Source of the DNA: Myxococcus llanfairpwllgwyngyllgogerychwyrndrobwllllantysiliogogogochensis
GTDB taxonomy: Bacteria; Myxococcota; Myxococcia; Myxococcales; Myxococcaceae
Assembly: GCF_006636215.1 (NCBI RefSeq)
Contig: NZ_VIFM01000079.1
Coordinates: forward strand, 1-41,280
DNA length: 41,280 nt
Reading direction: 5' to 3'
The stretch's first letter is position 1; each line of letters opens with the position of its first letter. The position numbers were made by a program, and so were the translations under genes. Below, piece by piece: positions 27,615-35,780 of this stretch. Under the pieces are notes generated by a model, which was given only the letters and a program-made list of their open reading frames with translations, did not search any database and was not told the DNA's origin.

Positions 27615-28543
27615 GGCGCTCGCGGACCCGCGAGCTGGCTGCTGAAGCAGCGCACACCGAGTCGGGTGAGCTGGACCACCGCGGCCTCCGGTTCGAGGAA
27701 CAGACCGACCACGGCCCCACCATCCCCACCCGCTCCGGTGAGCTTGGCGCCCAGCGCCCCCAGGCCACGCAGTCGATACACCATCTCTTCCAGCGGCGGC
27801 GAGGACAGGCCCAGCGCCGCCAGCAGGCCCTGGTTGACGTTCATCGCATCACCCAGCGCCTCCAAGTCTCCGGCTTCCACCGCCTTCGCGCCTTCCGACG
27901 CCAGCCGCCCCATCTCCGTGAAGAGCCGCCGGTAGCGCTCGGGCCACCGCGCCTGCCGCTCCCGCAGCGCCGCCACCGTCTTCTTCGTGGGGCTGCGCTC
28001 ACCCGCCAGCGCCACCACCACCTTGAGCGGACGGGGACTCTCCACCGTCCTGCCGCGCCCCACCGCCGCCGCGTTGGGCGTCCGGCGATAGAGCAACAGC
28101 CGCTCCTCCGCGCTGGTGGTGTGGTCCACCCCGGAAGGCGTGCCGTGGAACTCCTGCTCCATCTCCCACGCCACCCGCGCGGCCTCTCGCGGCGTGGCCT
28201 CCTTGCCCGCCGCCAGCAGCAACAGCCGCGCGCATGCCACGGACAGCGCGGCGGAGCTGCCCAGTCCCACGGACAGCGGCAGCTCCGGGTCCAACGACAC
28301 CTTCACCGGAGGCTCGCCCACCAGCTTCGCCGCGCGCGCGAAGGCCAGGGTGAGCAGCGCCCGCTGTCCCCGGCTCAGCGTGGACGGCAAGGAGAGCTGA
28401 CACTTCTTGGACGGCACGCCGCGAGCCTTCACGCCTTGCGACAGCGGACCCGCCAGCGCGGGGTGGCCGTACACGACGCTGTGCTCGCCCAGCAGGATGA
28501 CCTTGCCGGCGCCGAACGTGGACAGGGAGGACTGGGTGGCCAC
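27611..28543 (-). CDS. mvk: Mevalonate kinase
   Basis: A 310-residue GHMP kinase that phosphorylates mevalonate. It has GKVILLGEHSVVYGHPALA near the N-terminus, the ATP loop SVGLGSSAALSVA, the substrate motif GTPSGVDHTTS with the catalytic Asp, and the C-terminal loop AKLTGAGGDGGAV. GTG start, five bases after the stop of the HMG-CoA reductase gene. Length and all three GHMP motifs match true mevalonate kinases, distinguishing it from the phosphomevalonate kinase in the same operon. Confidence 0.95.
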   Translation of the reverse strand: MATQSSLSTFGAGKVILLGEHSVVYGHPALAGPLSQGVKARGVPSKKCQLSLPSTLSRGQRALLTLAFARAAKLVGEPPVKVSLDPELPLSVGLGSSAALSVACARLLLLAAGKEATPREAARVAWEMEQEFHGTPSGVDHTTSAEERLLLYRRTPNAAAVGRGRTVESPRPLKVVVALAGERSPTKKTVAALRERQARWPERYRRLFTEMGRLASEGAKAVEAGDLEALGDAMNVNQGLLAALGLSSPPLEEMVYRLRGLGALGAKLTGAGGDGGAVVGLFLEPEAAVVQLTRLGVRCFSSQLAGPRAP

Positions 28544-28548
28544 GGCGC

Positions 28549-29877
28549 TCAGAGTGTCGTGCCAGTGGCGGCAGCGGCGTCCTCGGCGGACAGGCTGGCG
28601 AGAATCTCCCGGGCCTTCTCCACCTTGACGTGCCCCGCCTTCACCAGCAGGTCCGCGAGCTTCTCCACCCAGTCACCGCGCGCGCCCGCCGTCACCGCCA
28701 CGCAGCGCGCGTGCAGCGCCATGTGGCCCTTCTGGATGCCAATGCTGCCCAGCGCCCGGAGCGCCGCGAAGTTCTGCGCCAACCCCACCGCCGCGAACAC
28801 CATGGACAGCTCACGCACGCTCGAGGCGCGCAGGAGCTTGAGCGCCATCTGCACGCCGGGGTGCACCTTGATGGGGCCACCCACCAGGCCCAGCGCCATG
28901 GGCAGCTCGATGCGGCCCACCAGATGGCCTTCCTCCAGGTACCACGTCGACAGCGGGCGGTACTGACCGCCACGGCAGGCGAACGCGTGCGCGCCGGCTT
29001 CAATCGCGCGCCAGTCCTGCCCCGTGGCGATGGCCACCGAGTCGATGCCGTTCATCACGCCCTTGTTGTGCGTGGCCGCGCGGTACGGGTCCGCCTCCGC
29101 GAAGCGGCTGGCCTGGGCGATGCCCTCGGCGATGGTCTCACCGGGCATCTCGAAGTCGGCGAGCATCGCCAGGGGGATGCGGCACGTGGCGCGCGCCAGC
29201 CGGCGGTCCGCCAGGTTGGAGAGGATGCGCAGGTACACCTTGCCGCCGGTGATCTGCTCCACGAGCGGCGCCACGCCCTCCGCCACGGTGTTGATGAGGT
29301 TGGCCCCCATCGCCTCCTGCGTGTCGATGAGGATGTGCACCACGAGCAGCGGCTCGCCGCGCGGGCCCTCGGGGGCCGGCAACACGCGAACCTCCACGTC
29401 CTTCGCGCCGCCACCGCGCGCCACCATCGCGGGATGGAAGCTGTTGGCCAGGGCCAGCAGTTGCTCCTTGTGCGCCAGAATCTTCTGCGTGGCCTCGGTC
29501 GGGTCGCCGTAGCGCGTCACCTGGACCTGGCCAATCATCATCGACTCGTCGGCCTCGGCGATGAAGCCGCCCGCCTCGCGGACGATCTTCGCGGCGAACG
29601 ACACCGCCGCCACCACCGACGGCTCCTCCACCGCCATGGGCACCAGGTAGTCGCGCCCGTTGACCTGGAGGTTGAGTCCCAACCCCAGCGGCAGGGAGAA
29701 GGTTCCCACCGCGTTTTCGATCATCTGGTTGGCCAGGACCGGCTGCAAAGCCTCCGTGCCGCGAAGCTGCTCCAGGTCCGCGGGCGAAAGCCGCAACATG
29801 CGAGCGAGCTGCGCGAGGCGCTCATCCATCGGCAGCTTGTGGAACCCGGAGAGCCGGGACGTCACCGTCTCAGACAT
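28549..29877 (-). CDS. mvaA: HMG-CoA reductase, class II
   Basis: A 442-residue class II (bacterial) 3-hydroxy-3-methylglutaryl-CoA reductase, converting HMG-CoA to mevalonate or the reverse. Motifs include ENAVGTFSLPLGLGL, EEPSVVAA with the catalytic Glu, THNKGVMNGIDSVAIATGQD with the catalytic Lys and cofactor region, and GHMALHAR with the catalytic His near the C-terminus. No membrane segments are present, unlike eukaryotic class I enzymes. An AGGAAGAGGGA stretch precedes the ATG. Within this operon the biosynthetic direction is expected. Confidence 0.96.
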   Translation of the reverse strand: MSETVTSRLSGFHKLPMDERLAQLARMLRLSPADLEQLRGTEALQPVLANQMIENAVGTFSLPLGLGLNLQVNGRDYLVPMAVEEPSVVAAVSFAAKIVREAGGFIAEADESMMIGQVQVTRYGDPTEATQKILAHKEQLLALANSFHPAMVARGGGAKDVEVRVLPAPEGPRGEPLLVVHILIDTQEAMGANLINTVAEGVAPLVEQITGGKVYLRILSNLADRRLARATCRIPLAMLADFEMPGETIAEGIAQASRFAEADPYRAATHNKGVMNGIDSVAIATGQDWRAIEAGAHAFACRGGQYRPLSTWYLEEGHLVGRIELPMALGLVGGPIKVHPGVQMALKLLRASSVRELSMVFAAVGLAQNFAALRALGSIGIQKGHMALHARCVAVTAGARGDWVEKLADLLVKAGHVKVEKAREILASLSAEDAAAATGTTL

Positions 29878-29916
29878 GTTGAGTCTTCCCTCTTCCTGCG
29901 TCGACGCGCACGGCCG

Positions 29917-30975
29917 CTATAGCGCCGCAATCCAATCCTTCAACACTCCGGTCACCACCCGCGGCCGCTGCCTCAGCTCAGCGCAGCTTCTGCTTCCCGT
30001 GAGCACGAGCGCCTGTCGCAATCCCGACAGGATGACCGCCAGCGCCTGCTCCGCCGCCTCCACCCCACCCGCCTGTTGCGCCCGGAACAGCGGCAGCGCC
30101 ATTCCGCCCAGGTCCGCGCCCAGCGCGAGCACCTTCGCCACTTCCAGCCCCGTCCTCACCCCGCCGCTGCCGACCAGCCGAACCTCCGGCCCCACGGCCG
30201 CGCGCACCGTCGCCACCGCGGCCGCCGTGGGAATTCCCCACGCGCTGAATTCCGCGCCCACCTGAGCTTGTACGCCCGTGGCCCGAAGTTGTTCCACGCG
30301 AACCCACGACGTGCCGCCCAGGCCGGAGACATCCAGGTTCCGGACCCCCAGCGCCACCAGCCGCCGGGCCACATCCGGGCCGATGCCACACCCGGTCTCC
30401 TTCACGAGCAGCCGGTCGCCGAAGGCCTTCACCAGCGCCCCCACCACGTCGTAGCCACCCCGGAAGTCCCGGTCGCCCTCGGGCTGGGTCAATTCCTGGC
30501 CCGCGTTGAGGTGCAACGCGATTCCGTCCGCGCCGATGTCCTCCATCAACCGCCGAACCCCGTCCACGCCCAGCCGCACCGCCTGATAGAGCCCGATGTT
30601 GCCCAGCAACGCCACCGTGGGCGCGACCTGCCGCACCTGGAAGGATGCGGCCCGCGAAACGTCCTCCGACATGGCACGCTGGCTTCCAACGCCAAACGCC
30701 AGACCATGTCGCTCAGCGAGCAATGCGAGGTCACGATTGACCGCGCCCGCGCGCTCGGTGCCGCCTGTCATTCCGGTGACGAGCAGCGGGTGGCGCAACT
30801 GCTTTCCAAGAAACGGAGTGGACAGGTCCACGTCCTCCACGGCCATCTCTGGCATGGCGCAGTGGACCAGGTGGACGTGCTCCAGGAGGGTGCTGTTTCC
30901 GCCCGGCTCGACGTCACCGGTGGCGCACAGGTCGAGGTGAGCGTCCTTGCGCCGCGCTGTGATGTCCTCGACCAT
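29917..30975 (-). CDS. fni: Type 2 isopentenyl-diphosphate delta-isomerase
   Basis: A 352-residue FMN- and NADPH-dependent enzyme interconverting IPP and DMAPP. Family segments are RKDAHLDLC at the start, LLVTGMTGGTERA, AFGVGSQRAM, LNAGQELTQPEGDRDF, VKETGCGI and NLDVSGLGGTSW. The start was set at the ATG before VEDITARRK because the family begins there; a longer reading adds 32 basic residues without homology. No clear ribosome site precedes this ATG. It is the first gene of the mevalonate operon; mvaA follows after 39 bp. A 9-bp direct repeat lies 20-48 bp before the start. Confidence 0.93.
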   Translation of the reverse strand: MVEDITARRKDAHLDLCATGDVEPGGNSTLLEHVHLVHCAMPEMAVEDVDLSTPFLGKQLRHPLLVTGMTGGTERAGAVNRDLALLAERHGLAFGVGSQRAMSEDVSRAASFQVRQVAPTVALLGNIGLYQAVRLGVDGVRRLMEDIGADGIALHLNAGQELTQPEGDRDFRGGYDVVGALVKAFGDRLLVKETGCGIGPDVARRLVALGVRNLDVSGLGGTSWVRVEQLRATGVQAQVGAEFSAWGIPTAAAVATVRAAVGPEVRLVGSGGVRTGLEVAKVLALGADLGGMALPLFRAQQAGGVEAAEQALAVILSGLRQALVLTGSRSCAELRQRPRVVTGVLKDWIAAL

Positions 30976-30994
30976 GAGAGAAGCAGCCCGTCCC

Positions 30995-31023
30995 AAGTGC
31001 CCGTCAGGGCGTGTAAGTGCCCG
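30995..31023. promoter_or_regulatory. Direct-repeat operator candidate upstream of fni
   Basis: AAGTGCCCG occurs at 30995-31003 and again at 31015-31023, a perfect 9-bp repeat with a 20-bp period (about two helical turns). It sits just before the first gene of the mevalonate operon and in the gap shared with the divergent DsrE-like gene. Such phasing is typical of tandem regulator sites, but no known consensus was recognised. Confidence 0.45.
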
Positions 31024-31138
31024 ATGGCTCGCGGGTTTCCTAGCAAGCGCAAGGGGACGGGCGCAAGCCAAAGGGCCCGAGCGGTTCGCCCTGGCGACTC
31101 AATGGACGGCTGAGGCTGCTGGACGGTATGAGGCCCGC

Positions 31139-31549
31139 ATGAGCGCGCCCGCGTCATCCAAGGTGGTCATCTTCCTGCACAGCGGAGATTACGACCGGGT
31201 GCACCAGGGCCTGTCCATCGCCGCCGCGGCGACCGCGTCGGGACGCCGCGCGGAGGTGTATCTCTTCTGGTGGGCGCTCGAGCGCTTCTTGCGGGGCGCG
31301 CTGGATGAGCCCGACTTCGAGGGCCGCACGGACATCTCTGACCGCTTCGAATCACGAGGCATGCCCACGCTTCGCGCGCTGCTGGAGCACCTGACGGAGT
31401 CCGGGCTGTGCACGCTCGCTGGCTGCACGGGCTCGCTCGGAGCGCTGGGGGGCGAGTCGGAGACCGCGAAGAGCGGCATCGAGCTGTGGCTCGGCTGGAG
31501 CGCCATCCTCCAGCGCACCGCCGGCGTGACGGACCGCTTCTACCTCTGA
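31139..31549 (+). CDS. DsrE/DsrF-like small protein
   Basis: A 136-residue protein with a Rossmann-like opening (KVVIFLHSGDYDRVHQGL) and hydrophobic middle segment, resembling the DsrE/DsrF sulfur-relay family. Two cysteines occur in GLCTLAGCTGSLGAL, one of which could be the persulfide carrier. The ATG has a GAGG site 5 nt upstream. It diverges from fni with a gap of 163 bp. The family assignment is from overall pattern, not from a diagnostic motif, so a general hypothetical protein is possible. Confidence 0.6.
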   Translation: MSAPASSKVVIFLHSGDYDRVHQGLSIAAAATASGRRAEVYLFWWALERFLRGALDEPDFEGRTDISDRFESRGMPTLRALLEHLTESGLCTLAGCTGSLGALGGESETAKSGIELWLGWSAILQRTAGVTDRFYL

Positions 31550-31558
31550 CCCTCCCGC

Positions 31559-31598
31559 GCCCCGGCCGGGTTCCTCCGGGGCATCGCGGGTCCCCGCG
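31559..31598. terminator. Two hairpins between convergent DsrE-like and TonB-receptor genes
   Basis: GCCCCGG (31559-31565) pairs with CCGGGGC (31576-31582) over a 10-nt loop, followed by CGCGGG/CCCGCG (31585-31598). These stem-loops fill the 49-bp space between the two convergent genes and probably end transcription from both sides, without U-tracts. Confidence 0.55.
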
Positions 31599-34037
31599 TC
31601 AGTGCGACAGCTTGAAGCCGAGAATCACCGTGCGGGGGGCGTTGGGGCGCGCGCCATAGGGACGACGGGAGACGATGTCCGCCGAGTCGAACACGTTGCG
31701 CGCGCTGAAGTAGAGCTGTCCCCAGCGGGAGAAGTTCCAGTTCGCGTTGACGTCGAACGTGAGCTGGGAGTCCGTCAGCTCGCCGGGCGCCGCCTCACCC
31801 TGCCCCGCCTTCTCGCGCATGCTGTCGATGTAGAGCGCGCTCAGGATGACGCCGCCCAGCGCGCCCTCCACGCCCACCGACGCGAAGACCTGGTGCCTGG
31901 GCACATAGGGCAGCTCGTCGCCGGCCTTCACGTCGCCGAACTGCGGATCCGCCGAGCGGAAGTCGGTGAGCAGCTCCGTGCGCGTGAAGGTGTAGGAAGC
32001 CGAGAGCGGAAACGTCACGCCGCCTCCGGGACGGAACGTCTTCTCCGCGAAGACCTCCAGTCCGTAGATGTGGGCCTGTCCCGCGTCCGTCTGTCGGTCC
32101 AGGTCGTCATCCACACAGCCGCTGGAGAAGGTGCAGATGGCGGTGAGGTTCGAGTAGTCGTTGAAGAAGCCGACGACCTCGAAGCGCTCGCCCCGACGCG
32201 TCCAGCGGGCGCCCGACTCGTAGTTGATGCTCTTCTCCGGCTTCACCGCGTCGGGCTGGCCCGGTGAGGGCGGCGAGAAGCCCCGATACGCGCCCGCGAA
32301 GAGGCCCAGGTTCGGCGTCAGCGCGCCATACGCGCCCAGGCCCGGCATCAGCACCTCGAGCGAGCCGTCCGTGTCCTCCCCCGTCATGCGGTCATACGAG
32401 CGGGAGCGGATGATCTCCAGGCGAACGCCCGGCGTGAGGACCAGCGGTCCCCAGGCGATGGCATCCGTCACGTGCAGCGCGAGGGCGTGGGTGGCGTCCT
32501 TGTTGTCGGCGGTGGTGGCCGTGGGCGCTCCAGCGGAGACGAGCTCGCCGCCCGCCATGAGGTACGCGTCCTCGGTGTGCTTGCGGTCGATGCTGTCGTA
32601 GTGGAAGCGCGCGCCGACCTCCAGGCTGTGGCTCAGCGGGCCCGTCGTCGTGGTCCACCGCGCGACGCTCTGGAGGCCCTGCGACACGAAGGTGCGGTCA
32701 TTGGGGCCGATGAGCAACGTGTCCTGCGTCGACGACGTGTCGAGCTGGCCGGTGAGGACGCCGTAGTAGATGGAGTTGCGCGCGCTCGTCGGGTCCGCGA
32801 GCACGGTGGCGATGGCGGCGCCGCCAAAGCGGTTCACCTTGCGCCACACGCGCGCGAAGTCGTTGCGGTAGGCCGTGGTGGTGATGGCCAGCGAGCCGGC
32901 TTCCAGCACGTGACTGAGGGCCACCTGGGTGCGGTGCCACTTCATCCGGTCCAGCGCGCTGGCGACGTAGCGGCGCAGCGGGTTGGCGCGGAAGTCCGCG
33001 TCGGACAGGCCCAGGTACGTCTCGTTGGACAGCTCGTCGGAGTAGCCCAGCTTGAGGTTGAGGCTCTGGCGAATCTCCCCCTCGGTCACCAGGCGGTAGC
33101 GGGCCTTCGCCATCCACTCGTTGCGCCGGAAGCCCGTGGTGCCTCCACCGTCGAGCTCCTTGAAGCCATTGCTGCGCAGGTGGATGCCTTCCACCAGGAA
33201 GCCCGCGCGCTCGGTGCTCGCGCTGAAGACGCCGTGCGCCTTGCCGTACAGGTAGCCACCTCCGGCGATGTCCAGCCACGCGGACTCCGACGCGGAGATG
33301 TCGCGCGTGAGGAACTCCACGGAGCCCGCGACAGTCTGTGGACCATGCTGGATGGCCGAGGGGCCCTTGAGCACGCGCACCGACTGCATGCGGGTGACGA
33401 GCGGGAAGAAGTAGGCCGCGGGCGCGGAGTATGGCGCCGGGCCAAAGAGGACACCGTCCTCCAACAGGGTGACCTTCTTGCTGCGGTCCGGATTCACGCC
33501 GCGAAGGCCCACGTTCGGCCGAAGCCCGAAGCCGTCCTCGCCACGCGCGTAGACACCGGGCACGCTCATCAACACCGCGCTCGGGTCGTCCTTCTCGTAG
33601 CGCTCCAACTGCGCGGGCTTGAGGATGTGGACCGAGCCGCTCGTGCGCGTCTCCGAGGTCCCCACCACCACGCTCTCGAACTTCCGCTGCCCCGCCTCGG
33701 GCACCGCGTCCGGCGCGGTGGGCGCCTGTGCGGGCACGTCACCGGCCTGCACTGGAGCCAGCGGCGCGTCCTCCGGCGCCGAGGGTGTGGCCACCGACTC
33801 CGAAGGCACGGGCACGTCGACGAGGGGCTCTGGCTGAGAGGACGTCGATGGAAGCGCGGGCTCCTCGGCAGGTCCAACGGGCGATGGGGCCACCGGAGGA
33901 GCCGCCTCTGACGGAGTCGCAGCCTCGCTGGGAGCACCCGGCACGGACTGGGCGGCCGACGACGACACGAACCCCACCATGAGCACCGGAGCCGTCCAGC
34001 TCCGCGCCCGCCTCAGCCTGTCCTTGAACCATGCCAT
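31599..34037 (-). CDS. FecA-type TonB-dependent outer-membrane receptor
   Basis: An 812-residue TonB-dependent receptor. A signal peptide (12-30) is followed by an unusual linker of about 85 residues, rich in Pro, Ala, Glu and Ser. Then come a TonB-box-like stretch (KFESVVVGTSE, about 119-129), a plug domain (VLMSVPGVYARGEDGFGL and GLRGVNPDRSKKVTLLEDG) and a 22-strand barrel. Plug motifs such as FGPAPYSAPAAYFFPLV and IQHGPQTVAGSVEFLTR are those of FecA-like ferric-citrate/siderophore receptors. The last residue is His rather than Phe. The ATG before AWFKDRLRR was used as it starts the signal peptide. It lies 132 bp after the delta-60 lipoprotein gene on the same strand, downstream of a Fur box. 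Confidence 0.9.
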   Translation of the reverse strand: MAWFKDRLRRARSWTAPVLMVGFVSSSAAQSVPGAPSEAATPSEAAPPVAPSPVGPAEEPALPSTSSQPEPLVDVPVPSESVATPSAPEDAPLAPVQAGDVPAQAPTAPDAVPEAGQRKFESVVVGTSETRTSGSVHILKPAQLERYEKDDPSAVLMSVPGVYARGEDGFGLRPNVGLRGVNPDRSKKVTLLEDGVLFGPAPYSAPAAYFFPLVTRMQSVRVLKGPSAIQHGPQTVAGSVEFLTRDISASESAWLDIAGGGYLYGKAHGVFSASTERAGFLVEGIHLRSNGFKELDGGGTTGFRRNEWMAKARYRLVTEGEIRQSLNLKLGYSDELSNETYLGLSDADFRANPLRRYVASALDRMKWHRTQVALSHVLEAGSLAITTTAYRNDFARVWRKVNRFGGAAIATVLADPTSARNSIYYGVLTGQLDTSSTQDTLLIGPNDRTFVSQGLQSVARWTTTTGPLSHSLEVGARFHYDSIDRKHTEDAYLMAGGELVSAGAPTATTADNKDATHALALHVTDAIAWGPLVLTPGVRLEIIRSRSYDRMTGEDTDGSLEVLMPGLGAYGALTPNLGLFAGAYRGFSPPSPGQPDAVKPEKSINYESGARWTRRGERFEVVGFFNDYSNLTAICTFSSGCVDDDLDRQTDAGQAHIYGLEVFAEKTFRPGGGVTFPLSASYTFTRTELLTDFRSADPQFGDVKAGDELPYVPRHQVFASVGVEGALGGVILSALYIDSMREKAGQGEAAPGELTDSQLTFDVNANWNFSRWGQLYFSARNVFDSADIVSRRPYGARPNAPRTVILGFKLSH

Positions 34038-34169
34038 CTGCGAAGTACGCCCTTGTCTCGATGATGTGCGGTGGCACTGCGCCAGACGCCAGGAAGCCGG
34101 GGTGGCCGGGCCCATGAAGGGACCCGACTCCCCGGCTCCAGGACTGGGTGCTTCGAAACCGTGCTGCTA

Positions 34170-35648
34170 CTACTTGTCGGCCGTGCCCGCGACGACGATC
34201 TTCCCGTCGGACTGCACGACGATGCCGCGCACGGCCTCCTCCGTCTTGCCGACGATGAAGTTGTGCTTCACGACGCCGCCCGTGCCGAACGTGGTGTCCA
34301 GCGCGCCAGCCGTCGTGTAACGCGCCACCACCATCTTGTTGTCGCCGCCCTCGGTGACGAAGCCCGCCACGTAGACGCGGTTGGACGCGTCGAAGGCCAC
34401 GGACCAGAAGCGGTCATGGTCCGTCTCGGAGATGGGCGCCGCCTTGAAGACCTCGGTGCCCGAGCCGCCCACCGGGATGATGGCCAGCACGCCGTCGTCA
34501 TCCTCGCTGCCACCGGCGCGGTAACCGGCCGCCGCCACCCAGTTGCCGTCCGCGGACTTCGCCACGCCGAAGAACGCCTGCTCCGGACGCTCGAAGTCGT
34601 ACAGCTTGTAGCCCTCCGTGTTGAAGGTCGTGTCGCGGGCGCCGTTCTTGTCCAGCATGAACACCAGGGCGGAGATCTTCTGCGCCACCGGCGTCGCGCT
34701 GCCCACCGTGCACACGCGGTCGTCGTTCAGCACCAGCAGGTTGCGGCCGCGGTCGTTGTCGCTGACCAGGTCCAGCAGGGCGATGCCGTTCGACCCCCAA
34801 TTCAGGTCGCGCTCGCCCGTCGCCGAGTACTTGAAGTTCACCACGTCCACCGTGCCGGAGGACGCGCTGCGGCCGTAGCCGGTGGTGACGTAGCTGCCGT
34901 CCCTGAACTGGCCCACCGCGTACGCCTCCGCCATGCCCCACTCGGGGTTGGTGGGGGGGTTGACAGCTCCGAACGGCGCGGAGTTGACCACGCCCTTCCA
35001 GCCGAAGGTGTTGTCCGCCTTGCCCGCGTCATCCAGGCGCAGCAGCACGATGCGGTTGGCCGCCTGCGTGCCCGCGCCCGTCGGCTGGCTGGTGTAGCCC
35101 GACGCGACAATCTTGCCGTCCGTCTGAACGATGCCGTGGCGCGCGCCGTCGCTCAGGTTGGAGACGTTGAGCGTGTACACGCCCTCGGTGCCGAACGTCG
35201 TGTCGCGGGCACCGTTGGCCGAGAAGCGCACCACCACGCGGTCCGCGTCGACGCGGTCACCCTCGCCACGGCGCGAGCCGAAGACGACGAGCCGGTTGGT
35301 CCCATCCGCCGCCAGACCCCACACGGCGTCCTTCGTTCCACCCGCCACGGTGCTCAGGTCCACGCGCGTCGTGCCACTGGCGCCGAACGTCGTGTCCAGG
35401 GTGCCGTCCGTGTTGAAGCGAGCCAGCGCGATGTCGGCGTCCGACACCGTCGTCACCGGGCCCGCGTCGGGCGTTCCGGAGTCGGGCGTGCCAGAGTCGG
35501 GCGTTCCGGAGTCAGGCGTGCCAGAGTCCGGCGTGTTCTGCGGGTCCTTCTCGTCGTCGTCGCCACAGGCGCTGCTGAACACCGCCAGTGCGAGCGAAAG
35601 GACCGCTACGCCCGCGAACGATTTACGCTGCTGCATCCCGCTCTTCAT
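34170..35648 (-). CDS. Delta-60 repeat lipoprotein
   Basis: A 492-residue secreted lipoprotein. The signal peptide ends in a lipobox (FSSAC, Cys at 28) with Gly next, then an acidic linker of PDSGT repeats. The rest carries at least six delta-60 repeats, recognised by D-x-T-F-G patterns such as GTLDTTFGASG, GARDTTFGTEG and GALDTTFGTGG; these make beta-propeller-like folds found in myxobacterial surface proteins. The ATG before KSGMQQRKS was used because GGAGAGGGG lies upstream; a TTG earlier in frame has no support. A Fur box lies about 40 bp upstream. It probably heads an operon with the TonB-dependent receptor. The ligand is unknown. Confidence 0.88.
   Translation of the reverse strand: MKSGMQQRKSFAGVAVLSLALAVFSSACGDDDEKDPQNTPDSGTPDSGTPDSGTPDSGTPDAGPVTTVSDADIALARFNTDGTLDTTFGASGTTRVDLSTVAGGTKDAVWGLAADGTNRLVVFGSRRGEGDRVDADRVVVRFSANGARDTTFGTEGVYTLNVSNLSDGARHGIVQTDGKIVASGYTSQPTGAGTQAANRIVLLRLDDAGKADNTFGWKGVVNSAPFGAVNPPTNPEWGMAEAYAVGQFRDGSYVTTGYGRSASSGTVDVVNFKYSATGERDLNWGSNGIALLDLVSDNDRGRNLLVLNDDRVCTVGSATPVAQKISALVFMLDKNGARDTTFNTEGYKLYDFERPEQAFFGVAKSADGNWVAAAGYRAGGSEDDDGVLAIIPVGGSGTEVFKAAPISETDHDRFWSVAFDASNRVYVAGFVTEGGDNKMVVARYTTAGALDTTFGTGGVVKHNFIVGKTEEAVRGIVVQSDGKIVVAGTADK
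35464..35538. repeat. 15-bp tandem repeats encoding PDSGT
   Basis: Five 15-bp units (near-identical, alternating with a 30-bp period) encode PDSGT four times and PDAGP once, in the linker after the lipobox of the delta-60 lipoprotein. Tandem repeats of this kind can vary in copy number between strains. Confidence 0.85.
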
Positions 35649-35687
35649 CGTATGCCCCTCTCCCTGCAATATTTCGTAACCTGCTAA

Positions 35688-35702
35688 TGAAAATCGTTCT
35701 CA
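35688..35702. promoter_or_regulatory. Fur box in divergent iron-locus promoter region
   Basis: TGAAAATCGTTCTCA agrees with the 15-bp Fur palindrome TGATAATNATTATCA at 11 of 14 defined positions. It lies in the most AT-rich part of a very GC-rich region, between the delta-60 lipoprotein gene (start 39 bp away) and the imelysin-like gene (79-94 bp away). Binding of Fur with iron would be placed to repress transcription in both directions. Confidence 0.72.
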
Positions 35703-35780
35703 AAATCAGGGTGCGGCTCGTAAAACGGATCCACACGTGCTGTCAAGCGCGCGAGCATTGAGCACCCTGACTTCCCCGAG

